A stretch of 64,000 bases of DNA from Rhodococcus jostii RHA1. Its GTDB lineage: Bacteria > Actinomycetota > Actinomycetes > Mycobacteriales > Mycobacteriaceae. The stretch covers positions 3,534,001 to 3,598,000 of the forward strand of contig NC_008268.1 of assembly GCF_000014565.1 (NCBI RefSeq), in the 5' to 3' direction. Both the position numbers and the translations under genes were made by a program. This document shows positions 52,300 through 61,600 of the stretch, piece after piece. Every line of letters begins with the position of its first letter. Within the stretch, counting starts at the first letter, position 1. The notes under the pieces are model-generated. The model worked only from the letters and a program-made list of their open reading frames with translations, was not told the origin of the DNA and did not search any database.

Positions 52300-52884
52300 T
52301 CAGGCGCTGATGCCGCCCGTGAGGATGGCGGCGAGTTCGGCGTAGGCGTGTGCGTCGTCGAGTCCGGTGCTGTCGCGGACCCCGCGTTGCTGGATGCGGA
52401 CCATCATGGTGGCGGCGAGGTCGGCGGCGAAGGCGGCGTGCACGTCGCGGAAGTCCCCGCCGGCGACGCCTTCGGTGATCAGCTCCTGGACTCGACCGGC
52501 CGCGAACTGGGTGTTCCGTTCGTACACCTCGCGTGCCGGCGGGAAGGCGTCGAGGTCGGCCATGAACTGGTCGGATGCGGCCGAGAGGGCGGTGCCCACG
52601 GCCGACAGGTAGGCGGTGATCCGCTCGCGGGCCCCGGCGATCGGCTCGATGTGCGACTCGACGTCGTCGGTCGCGCGGCGGAAGAAGTGCACGGTGGCGG
52701 CCCGGACCAGCTGCTCTTTGCTGCCGGCGAGGGTGTACAGCGTCGACTTCGAACAGCGCAGCCGGTTCGCGATCTCGTCGAGCGTGAGGTGGGCGAACCC
52801 CTCGACCAGGATCAGGTCGACGAGGGCGTCGAAGAGCTGGGTGCGCCGTCGGGTGGCGAAACCGGGTCGGGTGGGCTGCTCCAT
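52300..52884 (-). CDS. TetR-family repressor of the adjacent beta-oxidation operon
   Basis: A 194-residue regulator. HTH at about 12-60: TQLFDALVDLILVEGFAHL, IANRLRCSKSTLYTLAGSKE. Its start lies only 5 bases from a 12-bp perfect palindrome, with a further half-site near the divergent acyl-CoA dehydrogenase. It should therefore repress itself and the three downstream enzymes, released by a CoA ester or acid. Confidence 0.88.
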   Translation of the reverse strand: MEQPTRPGFATRRRTQLFDALVDLILVEGFAHLTLDEIANRLRCSKSTLYTLAGSKEQLVRAATVHFFRRATDDVESHIEPIAGARERITAYLSAVGTALSAASDQFMADLDAFPPAREVYERNTQFAAGRVQELITEGVAGGDFRDVHAAFAADLAATMMVRIQQRGVRDSTGLDDAHAYAELAAILTGGISA

Positions 52885-52888
52885 GACA

Positions 52889-52960
52889 GAAATAGTACTG
52901 GGAGATGCCTTGCAGTACTATTTCGCAATCAGTACCCTGGGGCGTAATCCAGTACTGTTT
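52889..52960. promoter_or_regulatory. TetR operator GAAATAGTACTG-12-CAGTACTATTTC plus half-site
   Basis: Perfect 12-bp arms at 52889-52900 and 52913-52924; a third half-site CAGTACTGTTT at 52950-52960 lies about 26 bases before the GTG start of the dehydrogenase. Confidence 0.8.
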
Positions 52961-52985
52961 TCCGTAGCCTTCTCGAGGAGAAACC

Positions 52986-54128
52986 GTGGCCGTCGATCGC
53001 TTGCTGCCTACTGACGAAGCCCGTGACCTGATCCAGCTCACGCGTGACGTCGCCGACAAGGTCCTGACGCCGATCGTCGACGAGCACGAGAAGTCGGAGA
53101 CCTACCCCGAAGGCGTGTTCGCCACCCTCGGCGAGGCCGGACTGCTGAGCCTGCCGTACCCGGAGGAGTGGGGCGGCGGCGCGCAGCCGTACGAGGTGTA
53201 CTTGCAGGTGCTCGAGGAGATCGCCGCCCGCTGGGCATCGGTCGCGGTCGCGGTCAGCGTCCACAGCCTTGCCTGCCACCCACTGATGGCGTTCGGCACG
53301 GACGAGCAGAAGCAGCAGTGGCTCCCGGAGATGCTCGGCGGCAACACCATCGGCGCCTACAGCCTGTCCGAGCCGCAGGCCGGATCCGACGCCGCCGCAC
53401 TGACCTGCAAGGCCTCCGCAACCGAGGGCGGGTACGTCGTCAACGGCGCGAAGGCGTGGATCACCCACGGCGGCATCGCCGATTTCTACAACCTCTTCGC
53501 CCGCACCGGTGAGGGATCGAAGGGGATCTCCTGCTTCCTGGTCCCGAAGGACACCGAGGGCCTGACGTTCGGCAAGCCCGAGGAGAAGATGGGCCTGCAC
53601 GCCGTGCCGACAACGTCCGCGCACTACGACGACGCCTTCGTGCCCGCGGAACGACGTATCGGCGCGGAAGGGCAGGGTCTGCAGATCGCGTTCAGCGCAC
53701 TCGATTCCGGCCGGCTTGGCATCGCCGCGGTCGCCGTCGGGCTCGCGCAGGCCGCCCTCGACGAGGCCGTCGCCTACGCCCAGGAGCGGACTGCGTTCGG
53801 CAAGAAGATCATCGACCATCAGGGACTCGGCTTCCTGCTGGCCGACATGGCCGCCGCCGTCGACTCCGCGCGCGCCACCTACATCGACGCGGCCCGTCGC
53901 CGCGACGCCGGCCTGCCGTACTCCCGCAACGCGTCCGTCGCCAAGCTCGTCGCCACCGACGCCGCCATGAAGGTCACCACCGACGCCGTCCAGGTGCTCG
54001 GCGGCTACGGCTACACCCGCGACTTCCGCGTCGAGCGGTACATGCGGGAAGCGAAGATCACGCAGATCTTCGAGGGCACCAACCAGATTCAACGCCTGGT
54101 CATCAGCCGCACCCTCGCCGCGAACTGA
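52986..54128 (+). CDS. acyl-CoA dehydrogenase
   Basis: A 380-residue enzyme with a GTG start after [19 protein letters not shown] and AWITHGG mark the FAD/substrate domain, and the likely base is Glu363 in [10 protein letters not shown]. First enzyme of a three-gene beta-oxidation unit with thiolase and 3-hydroxyacyl-CoA dehydrogenase; no enoyl-CoA hydratase is included, so that step must come from elsewhere. Short or branched acyl-CoA is likely. Confidence 0.92.
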   Translation: MAVDRLLPTDEARDLIQLTRDVADKVLTPIVDEHEKSETYPEGVFATLGEAGLLSLPYPEEWGGGAQPYEVYLQVLEEIAARWASVAVAVSVHSLACHPLMAFGTDEQKQQWLPEMLGGNTIGAYSLSEPQAGSDAAALTCKASATEGGYVVNGAKAWITHGGIADFYNLFARTGEGSKGISCFLVPKDTEGLTFGKPEEKMGLHAVPTTSAHYDDAFVPAERRIGAEGQGLQIAFSALDSGRLGIAAVAVGLAQAALDEAVAYAQERTAFGKKIIDHQGLGFLLADMAAAVDSARATYIDAARRRDAGLPYSRNASVAKLVATDAAMKVTTDAVQVLGGYGYTRDFRVERYMREAKITQIFEGTNQIQRLVISRTLAAN

Positions 54129-54160
54129 CGCACCCACCCCCGAGAAAGGCTCCTCCTCAC

Positions 54161-55342
54161 ATGCCCACCTCTGTGATCGTCGCCGGCGCCCGCACCCCGA
54201 TCGGCCGCCTGCAGGGTTCCCTCGCCGGGTTCTCCGGCGCCGACCTCGGCGGAATTGCCATCGAGGCGGCGCTCGGCAAGGCCGGTGTGGCCCCGGACCG
54301 GGTGCAGTACGCCATCATGGGGCAGGTCCTCACGGCCGGCGCCGGGCAGATGCCCGCCCGGCAGGCCGCCGCGAAGGCCGGCATCCCAATGAGCACCCCG
54401 TCACTGAACATCAACAAGGTGTGCCTGTCGGGGGTCGAGTCGATCATCCTCGCCGACCAATTCATCCGGTCCGGCGCATTCGACGTGATCGTCGCCGGCG
54501 GCATGGAGTCGATGAGCCAGGCACCGCACCTGCTGCCCGGTTCACGCGGCGGTTTCAAGTACGGCGACGTCACCCTCGTCGACCACATGGCCCTCGACGG
54601 GTTGCACGACGCGTTCACCGATCAGCCGATGGGGCTGCTCACCGAGGCCGGCAACGACAGGGACGTCATCGCCCGCGAGGACCAGGACGCGTTCGCGGCC
54701 CGCTCGCACCAGTTGGCGGCCAAGGCCTGGGACAACGGAATCTTCGACGACGAGGTCGTGCCCGTCGAGATCCCCGCCCGCCGCGGTGAGAGCACCTGGC
54801 TGCGCCGCGACGAGGGCATCCGCCCCGACACCACCGCCGAAACCCTGGCGCGGTTGCGTGGCGCGTTCCGGGACGGTGGCACGGTCACCGCGGGGAACGC
54901 GTCGACGATCAACGACGGCGCCTGCGCGGTGGTGGTGATGAGCAAGGAACGCGCCGAGGCCGAAGGGCTGACCTGGCTGGCGGAGATCGGCGAGCACGGC
55001 ATGGTCGCCGGCCCGGATTCGGGTCTGCAGTTCCAGCCGTCCGGTGCCATCGCGAAAGCGTGTGATGCAGCCGGTATCGCGCCTGCCGAGTTGGATCTGA
55101 TCGAGATCAACGAGGCGTTCGCCGCGGTCGGGATCGCCTCCACCCGCGAACTCGGCGTCGACCCCGACCGGGTCAACGTCAACGGCGGTGCGATTGCCCT
55201 CGGTCATCCGATCGGGATGTCCGGCGCCCGCATCACCCTGCACCTCGCGCTCGAGTTGCAGCGCCGCGGCGGCGGCATCGGCGCCGTCGCCCTCTGCGGC
55301 GGCGGCGGACAGGGCGACGCCCTGATCCTGCGCGTCCCCTGA
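54161..55342 (+). CDS. thiolase (acetyl-CoA C-acyltransferase)
   Basis: A 393-residue thiolase with Cys88 in [12 protein letters not shown], His349 in [10 protein letters not shown] and Cys379 in [10 protein letters not shown]. These three residues make it a degradative/biosynthetic thiolase proper rather than an SCP2-type. It cleaves 3-oxoacyl-CoA to acetyl-CoA or propionyl-CoA. It lies 32 bases after the dehydrogenase in the TetR-controlled operon. Confidence 0.92.
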   Translation: MPTSVIVAGARTPIGRLQGSLAGFSGADLGGIAIEAALGKAGVAPDRVQYAIMGQVLTAGAGQMPARQAAAKAGIPMSTPSLNINKVCLSGVESIILADQFIRSGAFDVIVAGGMESMSQAPHLLPGSRGGFKYGDVTLVDHMALDGLHDAFTDQPMGLLTEAGNDRDVIAREDQDAFAARSHQLAAKAWDNGIFDDEVVPVEIPARRGESTWLRRDEGIRPDTTAETLARLRGAFRDGGTVTAGNASTINDGACAVVVMSKERAEAEGLTWLAEIGEHGMVAGPDSGLQFQPSGAIAKACDAAGIAPAELDLIEINEAFAAVGIASTRELGVDPDRVNVNGGAIALGHPIGMSGARITLHLALELQRRGGGIGAVALCGGGGQGDALILRVP

Positions 55343-55388
55343 CAACCCCCTTCCCCATACTGCCGCAAACCTATTCGAGGAGAACTTT

Positions 55389-56150
55389 GTGAAGATCGAT
55401 GGAGCCGTCGCTGTCGTCACCGGCGGAGCATCCGGACTCGGTAACGCCACCGCCAGGGCCCTGCACGAGCGCGGCGCCCAGGTCGTGCTGCTCGACCTTC
55501 CGTCGTCCGACGGGGAAGTGGCCGCCAAGGAGATCGGGAAGGGCGCCTACTTCACGGCCGCCGACGTCACCTCCGCCGGTGACGTCACGTCCGCGATCGA
55601 CTTCGCCGCGTCGCTCGGCGACCTCCGCGTGGTGGTCAACTGCGCCGGAATTGCTACGCCCGGCAAGGTTCTCGGCAAGGCCGGCGTCCTTCCCCTCGCG
55701 GACTTCGAACGCGTCGTCCGCATCAACCTCGTCGGCACCTTCAACGTCCTGCGCCTCGCCGCCGAGAAGATCGCCCAGACCGAACCCGTCGACGGGGAAC
55801 GCGGCGTCATCATCGACACCGCCTCCGTCGCCGCATTCGACGGCCAGATCGGTCAGCCCGCCTACGCGGCGTCCAAGGGCGGCGTCGCCGCCATGACGCT
55901 GCCGATCGCCCGCGAACTGGCCCGCCACCTCATCCGCGTCGTCACCATCGCACCCGGAATCTTCGAAACGCCCATGATGGCCGGACTTCCCGAGGAAGCG
56001 CAGAAGTCCCTCGGACAGCAGGTGCCGCACCCCTCCCGGCTCGGCAAGGCCACCGAATACGCCGCCCTCGCCGCGCACATCATCGACAACGCCATGCTCA
56101 ACGGCGAAACCATCCGCCTCGACGGAGCCATCCGCATGGGTCCCAGGTAG
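55389..56150 (+). CDS. SDR 3-hydroxyacyl-CoA dehydrogenase (HSD17B10-like)
   Basis: A 253-residue short-chain dehydrogenase with GTG start after GAGGAG. NAD motif [10 protein letters not shown] (11-20), Asp36 in VVLLDLPSS favouring NAD, catalytic Ser146, Tyr159 and Lys163 in [20 protein letters not shown] and [13 protein letters not shown] match type-10/2-methyl-3-hydroxybutyryl-CoA dehydrogenases. This hints at an isoleucine-like or short branched substrate for the operon. Confidence 0.9.
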   Translation: MKIDGAVAVVTGGASGLGNATARALHERGAQVVLLDLPSSDGEVAAKEIGKGAYFTAADVTSAGDVTSAIDFAASLGDLRVVVNCAGIATPGKVLGKAGVLPLADFERVVRINLVGTFNVLRLAAEKIAQTEPVDGERGVIIDTASVAAFDGQIGQPAYAASKGGVAAMTLPIARELARHLIRVVTIAPGIFETPMMAGLPEEAQKSLGQQVPHPSRLGKATEYAALAAHIIDNAMLNGETIRLDGAIRMGPR

Positions 56151-56497
56151 GCGGCCGGGGCTCGATGATCTCCGCGGTGTGTTCTCGCAATGCCGGGACG
56201 GGCTTCAGAAGTGGCCGTGTGCCGGCGAACGTGACCCGGGGGGACACTTTCTGACGGTGGAGCTTTCGAACAACGAACCGCTGGCGGATGCGCACAACGC
56301 CCTGCTGCCGCCGGATGCCTTCCACCTGCCGGTGGGCCGCCCCGTCACCCACAAGGTCTACCGGGACGCCGCGCACCATTCCCGCCTCGTTCTGCCGTTC
56401 ACGACACGCAAGACGGAGGAAATGTAGCGACGGTGGATTCGGCCCGCGGACCGGCGGAGCACTGGCCATCGGCGAGCGGATCGGTCACGATCGACGG

Positions 56498-56869
56498 GTG
56501 GACCGCACCGCCCGACTCGCCCTCGCCGTCGACAGACAGGGCGGACGATGCCTGTGGTGCGGTCGTCGTTTCGGACCGTTGATTCCGCCGACCACCGAAC
56601 ACCTCGTGCCACGACTCAAGGGCGGGCCCAGCATCGCAGCCAACGAGGCCGCCGCGTGTCCGCGGTGCAACGCGGACCGCGGCCACACCGGTCCGGTCGA
56701 CTGGCTCGCGCAGTGCCGGAACCGACACGGTTGGGCCCCGCAGGCAAGCCTGCTCGCGACACTCCTGAACACGTTGGACGCCGAACTCGACAACGTGGGT
56801 GGGCATCGCCGCGCCAAGCGGTACCTGTCCGGCCAACTGCGGCGCTGCCGGAGCGATCACATCGACTGA
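56498..56869 (+). CDS. small HNH endonuclease-domain protein
   Basis: A 123-residue protein from GTG 56498 (VDRTARLALAVDRQGG). Zinc cysteines CLWC (17-20) and CPRC, and the HNH core EHLVPRLKGG with N in NEAAACPRCN are all present. Such stand-alone HNH proteins may be housekeeping or mobile nucleases. There are no neighbours pointing to phage or restriction. Confidence 0.72.
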   Translation: MDRTARLALAVDRQGGRCLWCGRRFGPLIPPTTEHLVPRLKGGPSIAANEAAACPRCNADRGHTGPVDWLAQCRNRHGWAPQASLLATLLNTLDAELDNVGGHRRAKRYLSGQLRRCRSDHID

Positions 56870-56872
56870 ATC

Positions 56873-56908
56873 GGGTCAGCGTCGCCCGTTGGCCGCCGTC
56901 TCGTTGCG
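56873..56908. repeat. 36-bp remnant of the 3' end of an IF2-like gene
   Basis: Matches 59041-59076 at 34 of 36 positions, including the stop codon and the codons for the ...RNETAANG(Q/R)R end. It is isolated here and directly follows the HNH gene, so it looks like a relic of a lost or rearranged copy. Confidence 0.6.
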
Positions 56909-57276
56909 CGCGCTCGGAATACCACCGGTAAGTCCGCTGTTGAGGAGAATGACGGTGGCGCTCATACCCCGGGTACCACACCAGAAGAGTCGCTGCGAGC
57001 GACCACTTGCCGAGAGGCGATATGGCGTCACTGTCATCTCTGACCGGGTAAGACCTACATTGCGTAGCGTTCCCGGAAGGATGAGGAGTCGCTGACACCG
57101 GGGAAGGTGTCGGCGGCTTCCCTCTGCCTTGGACCCTGAATTCACGGCAATCCTGAGACCACAGGCAGACATTTCGGACAGCGTTCTCAGGTTCGGGCCG
57201 TAGACTTACGCAGATCCACCGGGCCGGCTCTTTCCGGCCTCGCTCGACACATCTCGTTCGACAGAGAGAATCCACT
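56909..57276. other. 368-base gap with small hairpin
   Basis: No convincing gene. GACACC-GGGGAA-GGTGTC (57094-57111) is a perfect 6-bp hairpin. No RNA family recognised. Confidence 0.4.
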
Positions 57277-58077
57277 ATCACCAATCCACACCGCGCCGGA
57301 TCACCGAGAACCCACAATCTTCGCCACGCGGCAGCTGGCACGGCCTGGGTACTTTCGTTCGCCTACTTGTTGGCGGAGGTGTTCACCGCGGCGGCGTGGA
57401 GCACGCCTTACAGCTTCGCGCAGGACTCGATCAGCTCCCTGGGCGTGACGACCTGCGAAGTCGGATCGTGCTCACCGCTGCACGACGTCATGAATTCGGC
57501 GTTCGTCGCGCTCGGCGTGCTCACACTCCTCGGTGCACTGTTTCTTCATCGGCACATCAGAAGTGGCCGGGAGAAGAAGTGGATACTCTCGCTTGCCGTG
57601 ATCATCGCGGTGAGCACCGCCGCCACCGGTCTGTTTCCGGCGAACGATGGAACGATCATCCACTGGTCGGCCGTGTTGCCGGGCTTCGTGGCGCGCCACG
57701 TGGTGCTCGTGCTCATCGCCTGGCATATGTGGCACGAGAAGCGGCTGGTCGCCCTGTGGTCCGCGCTGTGCGCACTCGTGGGCCTGGTCGGCGCCGGCCT
57801 CATGCTGGGTCAGGCGCTGCATTTCGGCCTGGGGGAGCGTCTCGCTCTCTACCCGTTACCGATGTGGATGGCCGTGACCGGCATGGCGGTACTGATGGGG
57901 CTGGCGCGCCGCACGGTGTTCCGCAATGTCGAGTTCTCGCTGCGCGCTTTCCACCCGCGCACCGCTATTTCGCGGGCGTGGACTCGGCCACGATACCTTC
58001 GTCGACGAGCTGACGCACGGATGTCCGACGGCGCCGTGACTGCGGGCGGTGGGGCGTCCGGACGCTCAGTGCGGTGA
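57277..58077 (+). CDS. DUF998-type membrane protein with non-canonical start
   Basis: The body matches DUF998: about six membrane helices, with YSFAQDSISSLGVTTCEVG and a conserved FPANDGTIIHW loop. Protein-like sequence, including the first helix (RHAAAGTAWVLSFAYLLAEV), extends upstream of the first usable TTG (57367), but between there and the in-frame stop near 57154 there is no ATG, GTG or TTG. An ATC at 57277 after AGAGAGAA is the best candidate, giving 266 residues. If so, expression may be weak; alternatively the start has mutated. Confidence 0.6.
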   Translation: MTNPHRAGSPRTHNLRHAAAGTAWVLSFAYLLAEVFTAAAWSTPYSFAQDSISSLGVTTCEVGSCSPLHDVMNSAFVALGVLTLLGALFLHRHIRSGREKKWILSLAVIIAVSTAATGLFPANDGTIIHWSAVLPGFVARHVVLVLIAWHMWHEKRLVALWSALCALVGLVGAGLMLGQALHFGLGERLALYPLPMWMAVTGMAVLMGLARRTVFRNVEFSLRAFHPRTAISRAWTRPRYLRRRADARMSDGAVTAGGGASGRSVR

Positions 58078-58108
58078 TCGTCGCGGGCGTCGTCGGCGCA
58101 ACTGCTGG

Positions 58109-58714
58109 TCAGTGACGCTCGCCGGTCGGGGCTGTTCCGGTGCCCGGTGGCGGCGTCTCTGCGCGGGCCAGTTCGGCGACGCGGTCGGCCAGCTCTCCGG
58201 TCAGTGTCGTGTCGGGTTCGGTGCTCGTGACGTCCGCGAGCTGGGTTATGACGTCGGCGGTCGCGGGGTCGGCAGTGTCGGTGGCCGCGGAGTGCTCGAG
58301 CTGGCGCGGCGCCTCAATGTCTTCGAGGTGCTCGGCGAGCAGGTCGGTGTCGAGTTGTTGTGCCGCCTTCTCGTTCAGCTCGGCGTTCTCGACGGTCGCG
58401 GACCGAGGGGCGGTCTCGACATCAGCGGCAGCGATATTCGATGCGCCGGCATCGTCCTCCCTGTCTGATGCACTGCCGGAGATCAGGGTGCTGCTGGGTG
58501 CGGTGTCAGCGGCACCATGGGCACGGTCCGGGTTACCCAGAACGGTGCCGACGGCACAATCGAGAAGGCTGAGGCTGCCCCGATACAGCCGCCGGGCCGG
58601 TGCCGCGGGCGCCAGGTGTGCGACTAGCTGGTCGTCGATCAGGTGAAGGGGGTAGCGCACGATTGTGTACTGCACACGCAGTATGGCCACGGGTAGTGCG
58701 GTGAGGATGTTCAT
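58109..58714 (-). CDS. 'IF2-like' MNILT coiled-coil protein, short acidic version
   Basis: A 201-residue protein with the same N-terminus as the 59044 gene: MNILTALPVAILRVQYTIVR, then PLHLIDDQL and SLSLLDCAVGTVLG (1-60). The rest is Ala/Asp/Glu/Thr-rich and probably disordered rather than coiled. Such proteins are often mislabelled as translation initiation factor IF2-like but have no GTPase domain. Last gene of the eight-gene minus-strand run. GGAG lies 6 bases before its ATG. Confidence 0.75.
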   Translation of the reverse strand: MNILTALPVAILRVQYTIVRYPLHLIDDQLVAHLAPAAPARRLYRGSLSLLDCAVGTVLGNPDRAHGAADTAPSSTLISGSASDREDDAGASNIAAADVETAPRSATVENAELNEKAAQQLDTDLLAEHLEDIEAPRQLEHSAATDTADPATADVITQLADVTSTEPDTTLTGELADRVAELARAETPPPGTGTAPTGERH

Positions 58715-58800
58715 GAAGGCTCCAGGTTCGGGGTGGCAGGTCTATCGGCAGGGTGCGGAGTGATCGGCTGCGCGCGGCGCCCATCCGTGGTGGGGTGGAG

Positions 58801-58893
58801 TCAACCGTGCGCTGCGGGTCGTTTCCTCCCGCGTTTCCTGTACAGGACATAGGCGATCACGCCGACCAGAATGACGATTCCGATAACTTCCAC
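58801..58893 (-). CDS. 30-residue single-pass membrane peptide
   Basis: GTG 58893 begins MEVIGIVILVGVIAYVLYRK and ends in a basic RGRKRPAAHG tail, a clear N-out/C-in membrane helix. An in-frame stop lies 4 codons upstream, fixing the start within a few codons. There is no Shine-Dalgarno. It lies between the two IF2-like genes on the same strand. Confidence 0.4.
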   Translation of the reverse strand: MEVIGIVILVGVIAYVLYRKRGRKRPAAHG

Positions 58894-59043
58894 AGGGAGC
58901 GGTTACCCGATCGGTGCGTTCCTCACGCGGTGCGCGAATCCAAGCTCGGGTCTGGCCGTCACCGCGCCCGGACGCGGTGACGACACGTGTACCGAGGTAC
59001 TCAACCGTGACCGAAAGCAAGCCTGCGCGCCTGCACCGGCGGG

Positions 59044-59727
59044 TCAGCGTTGCCCGTTGGCTGCCGTCTCGTTGCGGCGCTTGGCCTTTTCCGCTTCGGC
59101 CAGCTTCTCCACGCGGTCGGCGCGAGCGCGTTTGTCCGCCGCCTCGCCCTGCTTGTCCGCGGCATCCTTCAGCTGGGCCTTGGCCGGCGCTGCCGCCGCT
59201 TTCTCCGCTTCCCGGAGTTTGGTCTGCTCGGCGCGGTGCTCGGCCTCTGCGGCCCGGGTGCGTTGGGCGGCAAGTTGATCGGCGTTCTTCTTCGCGACCT
59301 GCTTGCGTTGCTCGGCGTCCCGTATGGCGGCCTGCTTGCGCTCGTCCTCACGCCGGCGGGCCTGCTCGACGTCGCGCTGCTTCGCCTCCCGCGCCGCCAC
59401 CTGCTCCCGGTGGACCTGCTTGCGCTTGGTTTCCAGTGCCGTGTCGGCCTCGGCCTCGGTACGCGCCGCCTCCTGGTCGAGTTCCGCCGCCCGCGCCAGC
59501 GCGTCGCTGCGCTCGGTGAGCGCCTCACCGCGCCGCTCGGTGTCACGGTCGCCGAGTGCACTGCCGACGGCGCCGTCGAGCACCCCCAGGGTGCGTTCGT
59601 ACATCAGCCGGGCCGGTGATTCGGTGGCCAGCCGGGACATCAGCTGGTCTTCGACGAGTTGCAGAGGGATCCGCAGGATCGTGTACTGCAACCGCAAGAT
59701 CGTGATGGGGACGGTGAGGATGTTCAT
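59044..59727 (-). CDS. 'IF2-like' MNILT coiled-coil protein, long version
   Basis: A 227-residue protein: conserved head (1-62, MNILTVPITILRLQYTILRI ... LGVLDGAVGSALGD) and then an uninterrupted alanine/arginine/glutamate-rich coiled coil (about 65-225). Annotated in rhodococci as an IF2-family protein but lacking any G-domain. The hydrophobic, amphipathic head may bind membrane. GGAG precedes ATG 59727. Its 3' end has a relic copy at 56873-56908. Confidence 0.82.
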   Translation of the reverse strand: MNILTVPITILRLQYTILRIPLQLVEDQLMSRLATESPARLMYERTLGVLDGAVGSALGDRDTERRGEALTERSDALARAAELDQEAARTEAEADTALETKRKQVHREQVAAREAKQRDVEQARRREDERKQAAIRDAEQRKQVAKKNADQLAAQRTRAAEAEHRAEQTKLREAEKAAAAPAKAQLKDAADKQGEAADKRARADRVEKLAEAEKAKRRNETAANGQR

Positions 59728-59757
59728 GAAAATCTCCGATGATTCGTGGGGAGTGGA

Positions 59758-60315
59758 TCAGGACAGGCCGGCGTCGCCGGTGAGGCCCTCGGCGGCGCGC
59801 CGAACTCGTTCCGCCTCGTCGCGGGCGGCGTTCGCCTCACGCACCGCCCGCCGGTGTTCGTCGGTGGCGTCGACGGCTTCTTCGGCGGCAGCTGCCGTCT
59901 TCGCTCGTGCGGCGGTTTCCGCGCGGGCCGCTTCGTCGCGGGCGTCAGCCGCCGCGCGGGACTGCTCCTGCGCGACCTGGCGGTGCTGGTTCTGCTCCGC
60001 TGCCTGGTGCTCGGCGTGCTGCCGGTTCCGGGCAGCTTCTTCGGCGGCCGCCGTCTCCGCACCGATCGCAGCGCGTTCCTCGGCACTCTCGCGACGCACC
60101 TCACCGAGTTCCTCTGCGGCCTGCGAGGTTTCCGCGCGGGCCACGGCCTCGGCGCTGTTCGCCTCTCTACGTTGCTGCGCCTGCGCCTGTTGCAACTGTC
60201 CTTCGGTGGCCAGCGAGTCGTTGCCGGTCACTGCCCCGGCCACTTCCTTCACCTTGCCCTTGACCGAGTCGAGGAGACCCTTGCGCGCTTGTCCGGACGT
60301 GTTCTGCTCATTCAT
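59758..60315 (-). CDS. CsbD-domain protein with long alanine-rich coiled coil
   Basis: A 185-residue protein. Residues 1-45 are CsbD-like (GLLDSVKGKVKEVAGAVTGN, ATEGQLQQAQAQQ) and the remainder is a coiled coil of Ala, Arg, Glu (EEAARNRQHAEHQAAEQNQH). Fusion of CsbD to a coiled coil sits next to a coiled-coil IF2-like protein, so hetero-oligomers are conceivable. AGGAG lies 8 bases before the ATG. Confidence 0.8.
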   Translation of the reverse strand: MNEQNTSGQARKGLLDSVKGKVKEVAGAVTGNDSLATEGQLQQAQAQQRREANSAEAVARAETSQAAEELGEVRRESAEERAAIGAETAAAEEAARNRQHAEHQAAEQNQHRQVAQEQSRAAADARDEAARAETAARAKTAAAAEEAVDATDEHRRAVREANAARDEAERVRRAAEGLTGDAGLS

Positions 60316-60378
60316 GAGAATGTTCTCCTGGTATTCGGGCGGGCGACGGTACCGCCACCCGCGGGTGGGGTGGTCCGA

Positions 60379-61338
60379 TCAGTTGATGCCGACGACTTCC
60401 TGCGCGATGGCGGCGAGGCGGGTCTGCGCTGCCGATACCACCCCGTGGCGGTTCTTGTTCGCCTCTTCGTGGGCGATGATGATGCGAATTTCGCCAGGTA
60501 CGGTGAGTTCCTTCACCGCGGCCACCGCACCGGAGACATTGAGTTCGGTGTATTCGGAGATCGGGAGCTCTTCGTCCTCGAGAGAACCATTGACGGTTCG
60601 GGCATTGCGGATGGCATCCGCGACACCGGATGCGCCTTCTCGGCGGGTCACCTCTTCGGCCGACTCGAGTGCCGCGTCGCGACTGGCGACGAGCGTCTTC
60701 GTGGCCACGTCACCGGCGTGGGCACCGCGGCTCAGAAGCGCACCGATCCGGTCCGGGGTGGCCCGGACGGTGTCGATGGCGCGATCGATTCCGCGCGCCG
60801 ACCACGTCGCCGGGACGTTGATCAACCGGATCGCGGTCCCGGTCGCGGCCTGCATCGGGGTGCGTCGCAATGCCGCCGGGCCCCCGAGGGCGTCCTCCGC
60901 CAGCACCGTCGTCAACCATTCGACTGTGGCGGTGTGGGCGGTGATCAATCGTCCGGCCAGTGCAATGACGCCGGTGTGCTGCGACGCGGTCGCCAGTGCC
61001 CGGAGATAACGCGCCCGGTCGAGGAGCTGGTGCTCGAGGATCAGATCACCGAGCAGGGCCTCGTCGAACGGCTGCGCTTGCTCGGCCATCGCCTTCACCA
61101 TCGCAGTCGCGCGACCGAGGAACGGGCCCACGACGTCGGGAAGTCCACCGAGGTCCCGGATCGCTTCCTCCACTGCGCCGGCGCGCTCACGCGCATTGCC
61201 GGCATTCTGCGACAGCTCCCGGCGGACCGCTTCTGTTCGAGCTTGCGCGATCCGGGTCTCAGCGACCTGAATTTCGTTGTGCGTCAGGTCCAGTACGATT
61301 CGCAGCTGGTTGATCACTGTGGCGGTGTTGTCGGTCAT
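60379..61338 (-). CDS. ferritin-like helical protein
   Basis: A 319-residue mostly helical protein. The first about 150 residues (QLRIVLDLTHNEIQVAETRIAQ, LILEHQLLDRARYLRAL) resemble ferritin-like four-helix bundles, with a few Glu and His spaced as possible metal ligands. The second half (VNGSLEDEELPISEYTELNVSGAVAAV) is unlike ferritin. Iron binding is unproven. Its ATG overlaps the preceding membrane gene stop as ATGA. Confidence 0.65.
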   Translation of the reverse strand: MTDNTATVINQLRIVLDLTHNEIQVAETRIAQARTEAVRRELSQNAGNARERAGAVEEAIRDLGGLPDVVGPFLGRATAMVKAMAEQAQPFDEALLGDLILEHQLLDRARYLRALATASQHTGVIALAGRLITAHTATVEWLTTVLAEDALGGPAALRRTPMQAATGTAIRLINVPATWSARGIDRAIDTVRATPDRIGALLSRGAHAGDVATKTLVASRDAALESAEEVTRREGASGVADAIRNARTVNGSLEDEELPISEYTELNVSGAVAAVKELTVPGEIRIIIAHEEANKNRHGVVSAAQTRLAAIAQEVVGIN

Positions 61339-61586
61339 GCATTACTCCTGAGGTCGAGTGAGTCGGGTGCGCGGTGTGCGCCGGCCGGACGCGTGGCGGC
61401 GTCATCGGCGCCGGCCCGGCGACGGGCGAACCGCGAGATTCCGAGCAGGCCGCGCGATGCGGTGGTCGGTTTGCCGGCGCGGCGTTCGAGGTGATTACCG
61501 AGTCGGGACAGTACGGCGGCCACGAGGGGAAGAGCGAGAACGATCATCTTCCATCGGCGTAGCAGACGGCTGACGAGAATCCACAT
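61335..61586 (-). CDS. small membrane protein
   Basis: An 83-residue protein with one or two hydrophobic stretches (ILVSRLLRRWKMIVLALPLVAAVLS split by basic residues) and a long basic C-terminal tail. Family unknown. Coupled by ATGA to the ferritin-like gene. Confidence 0.6.
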   Translation of the reverse strand: MWILVSRLLRRWKMIVLALPLVAAVLSRLGNHLERRAGKPTTASRGLLGISRFARRRAGADDAATRPAGAHRAPDSLDLRSNA

Positions 61587-61600
61587 GGGATGAACCTTTC

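Noticed and set aside
56179..56427. 82-codon frame between the SDR and HNH genes
   Set aside because: No recognisable domain, no ribosome site, and weak codon bias; could be a gene remnant but cannot be supported.
57041..57130. Possible riboswitch-like leader with hairpin before the DUF998 gene
   Set aside because: Only one 6-bp stem is clear and no known riboswitch core motif could be matched.
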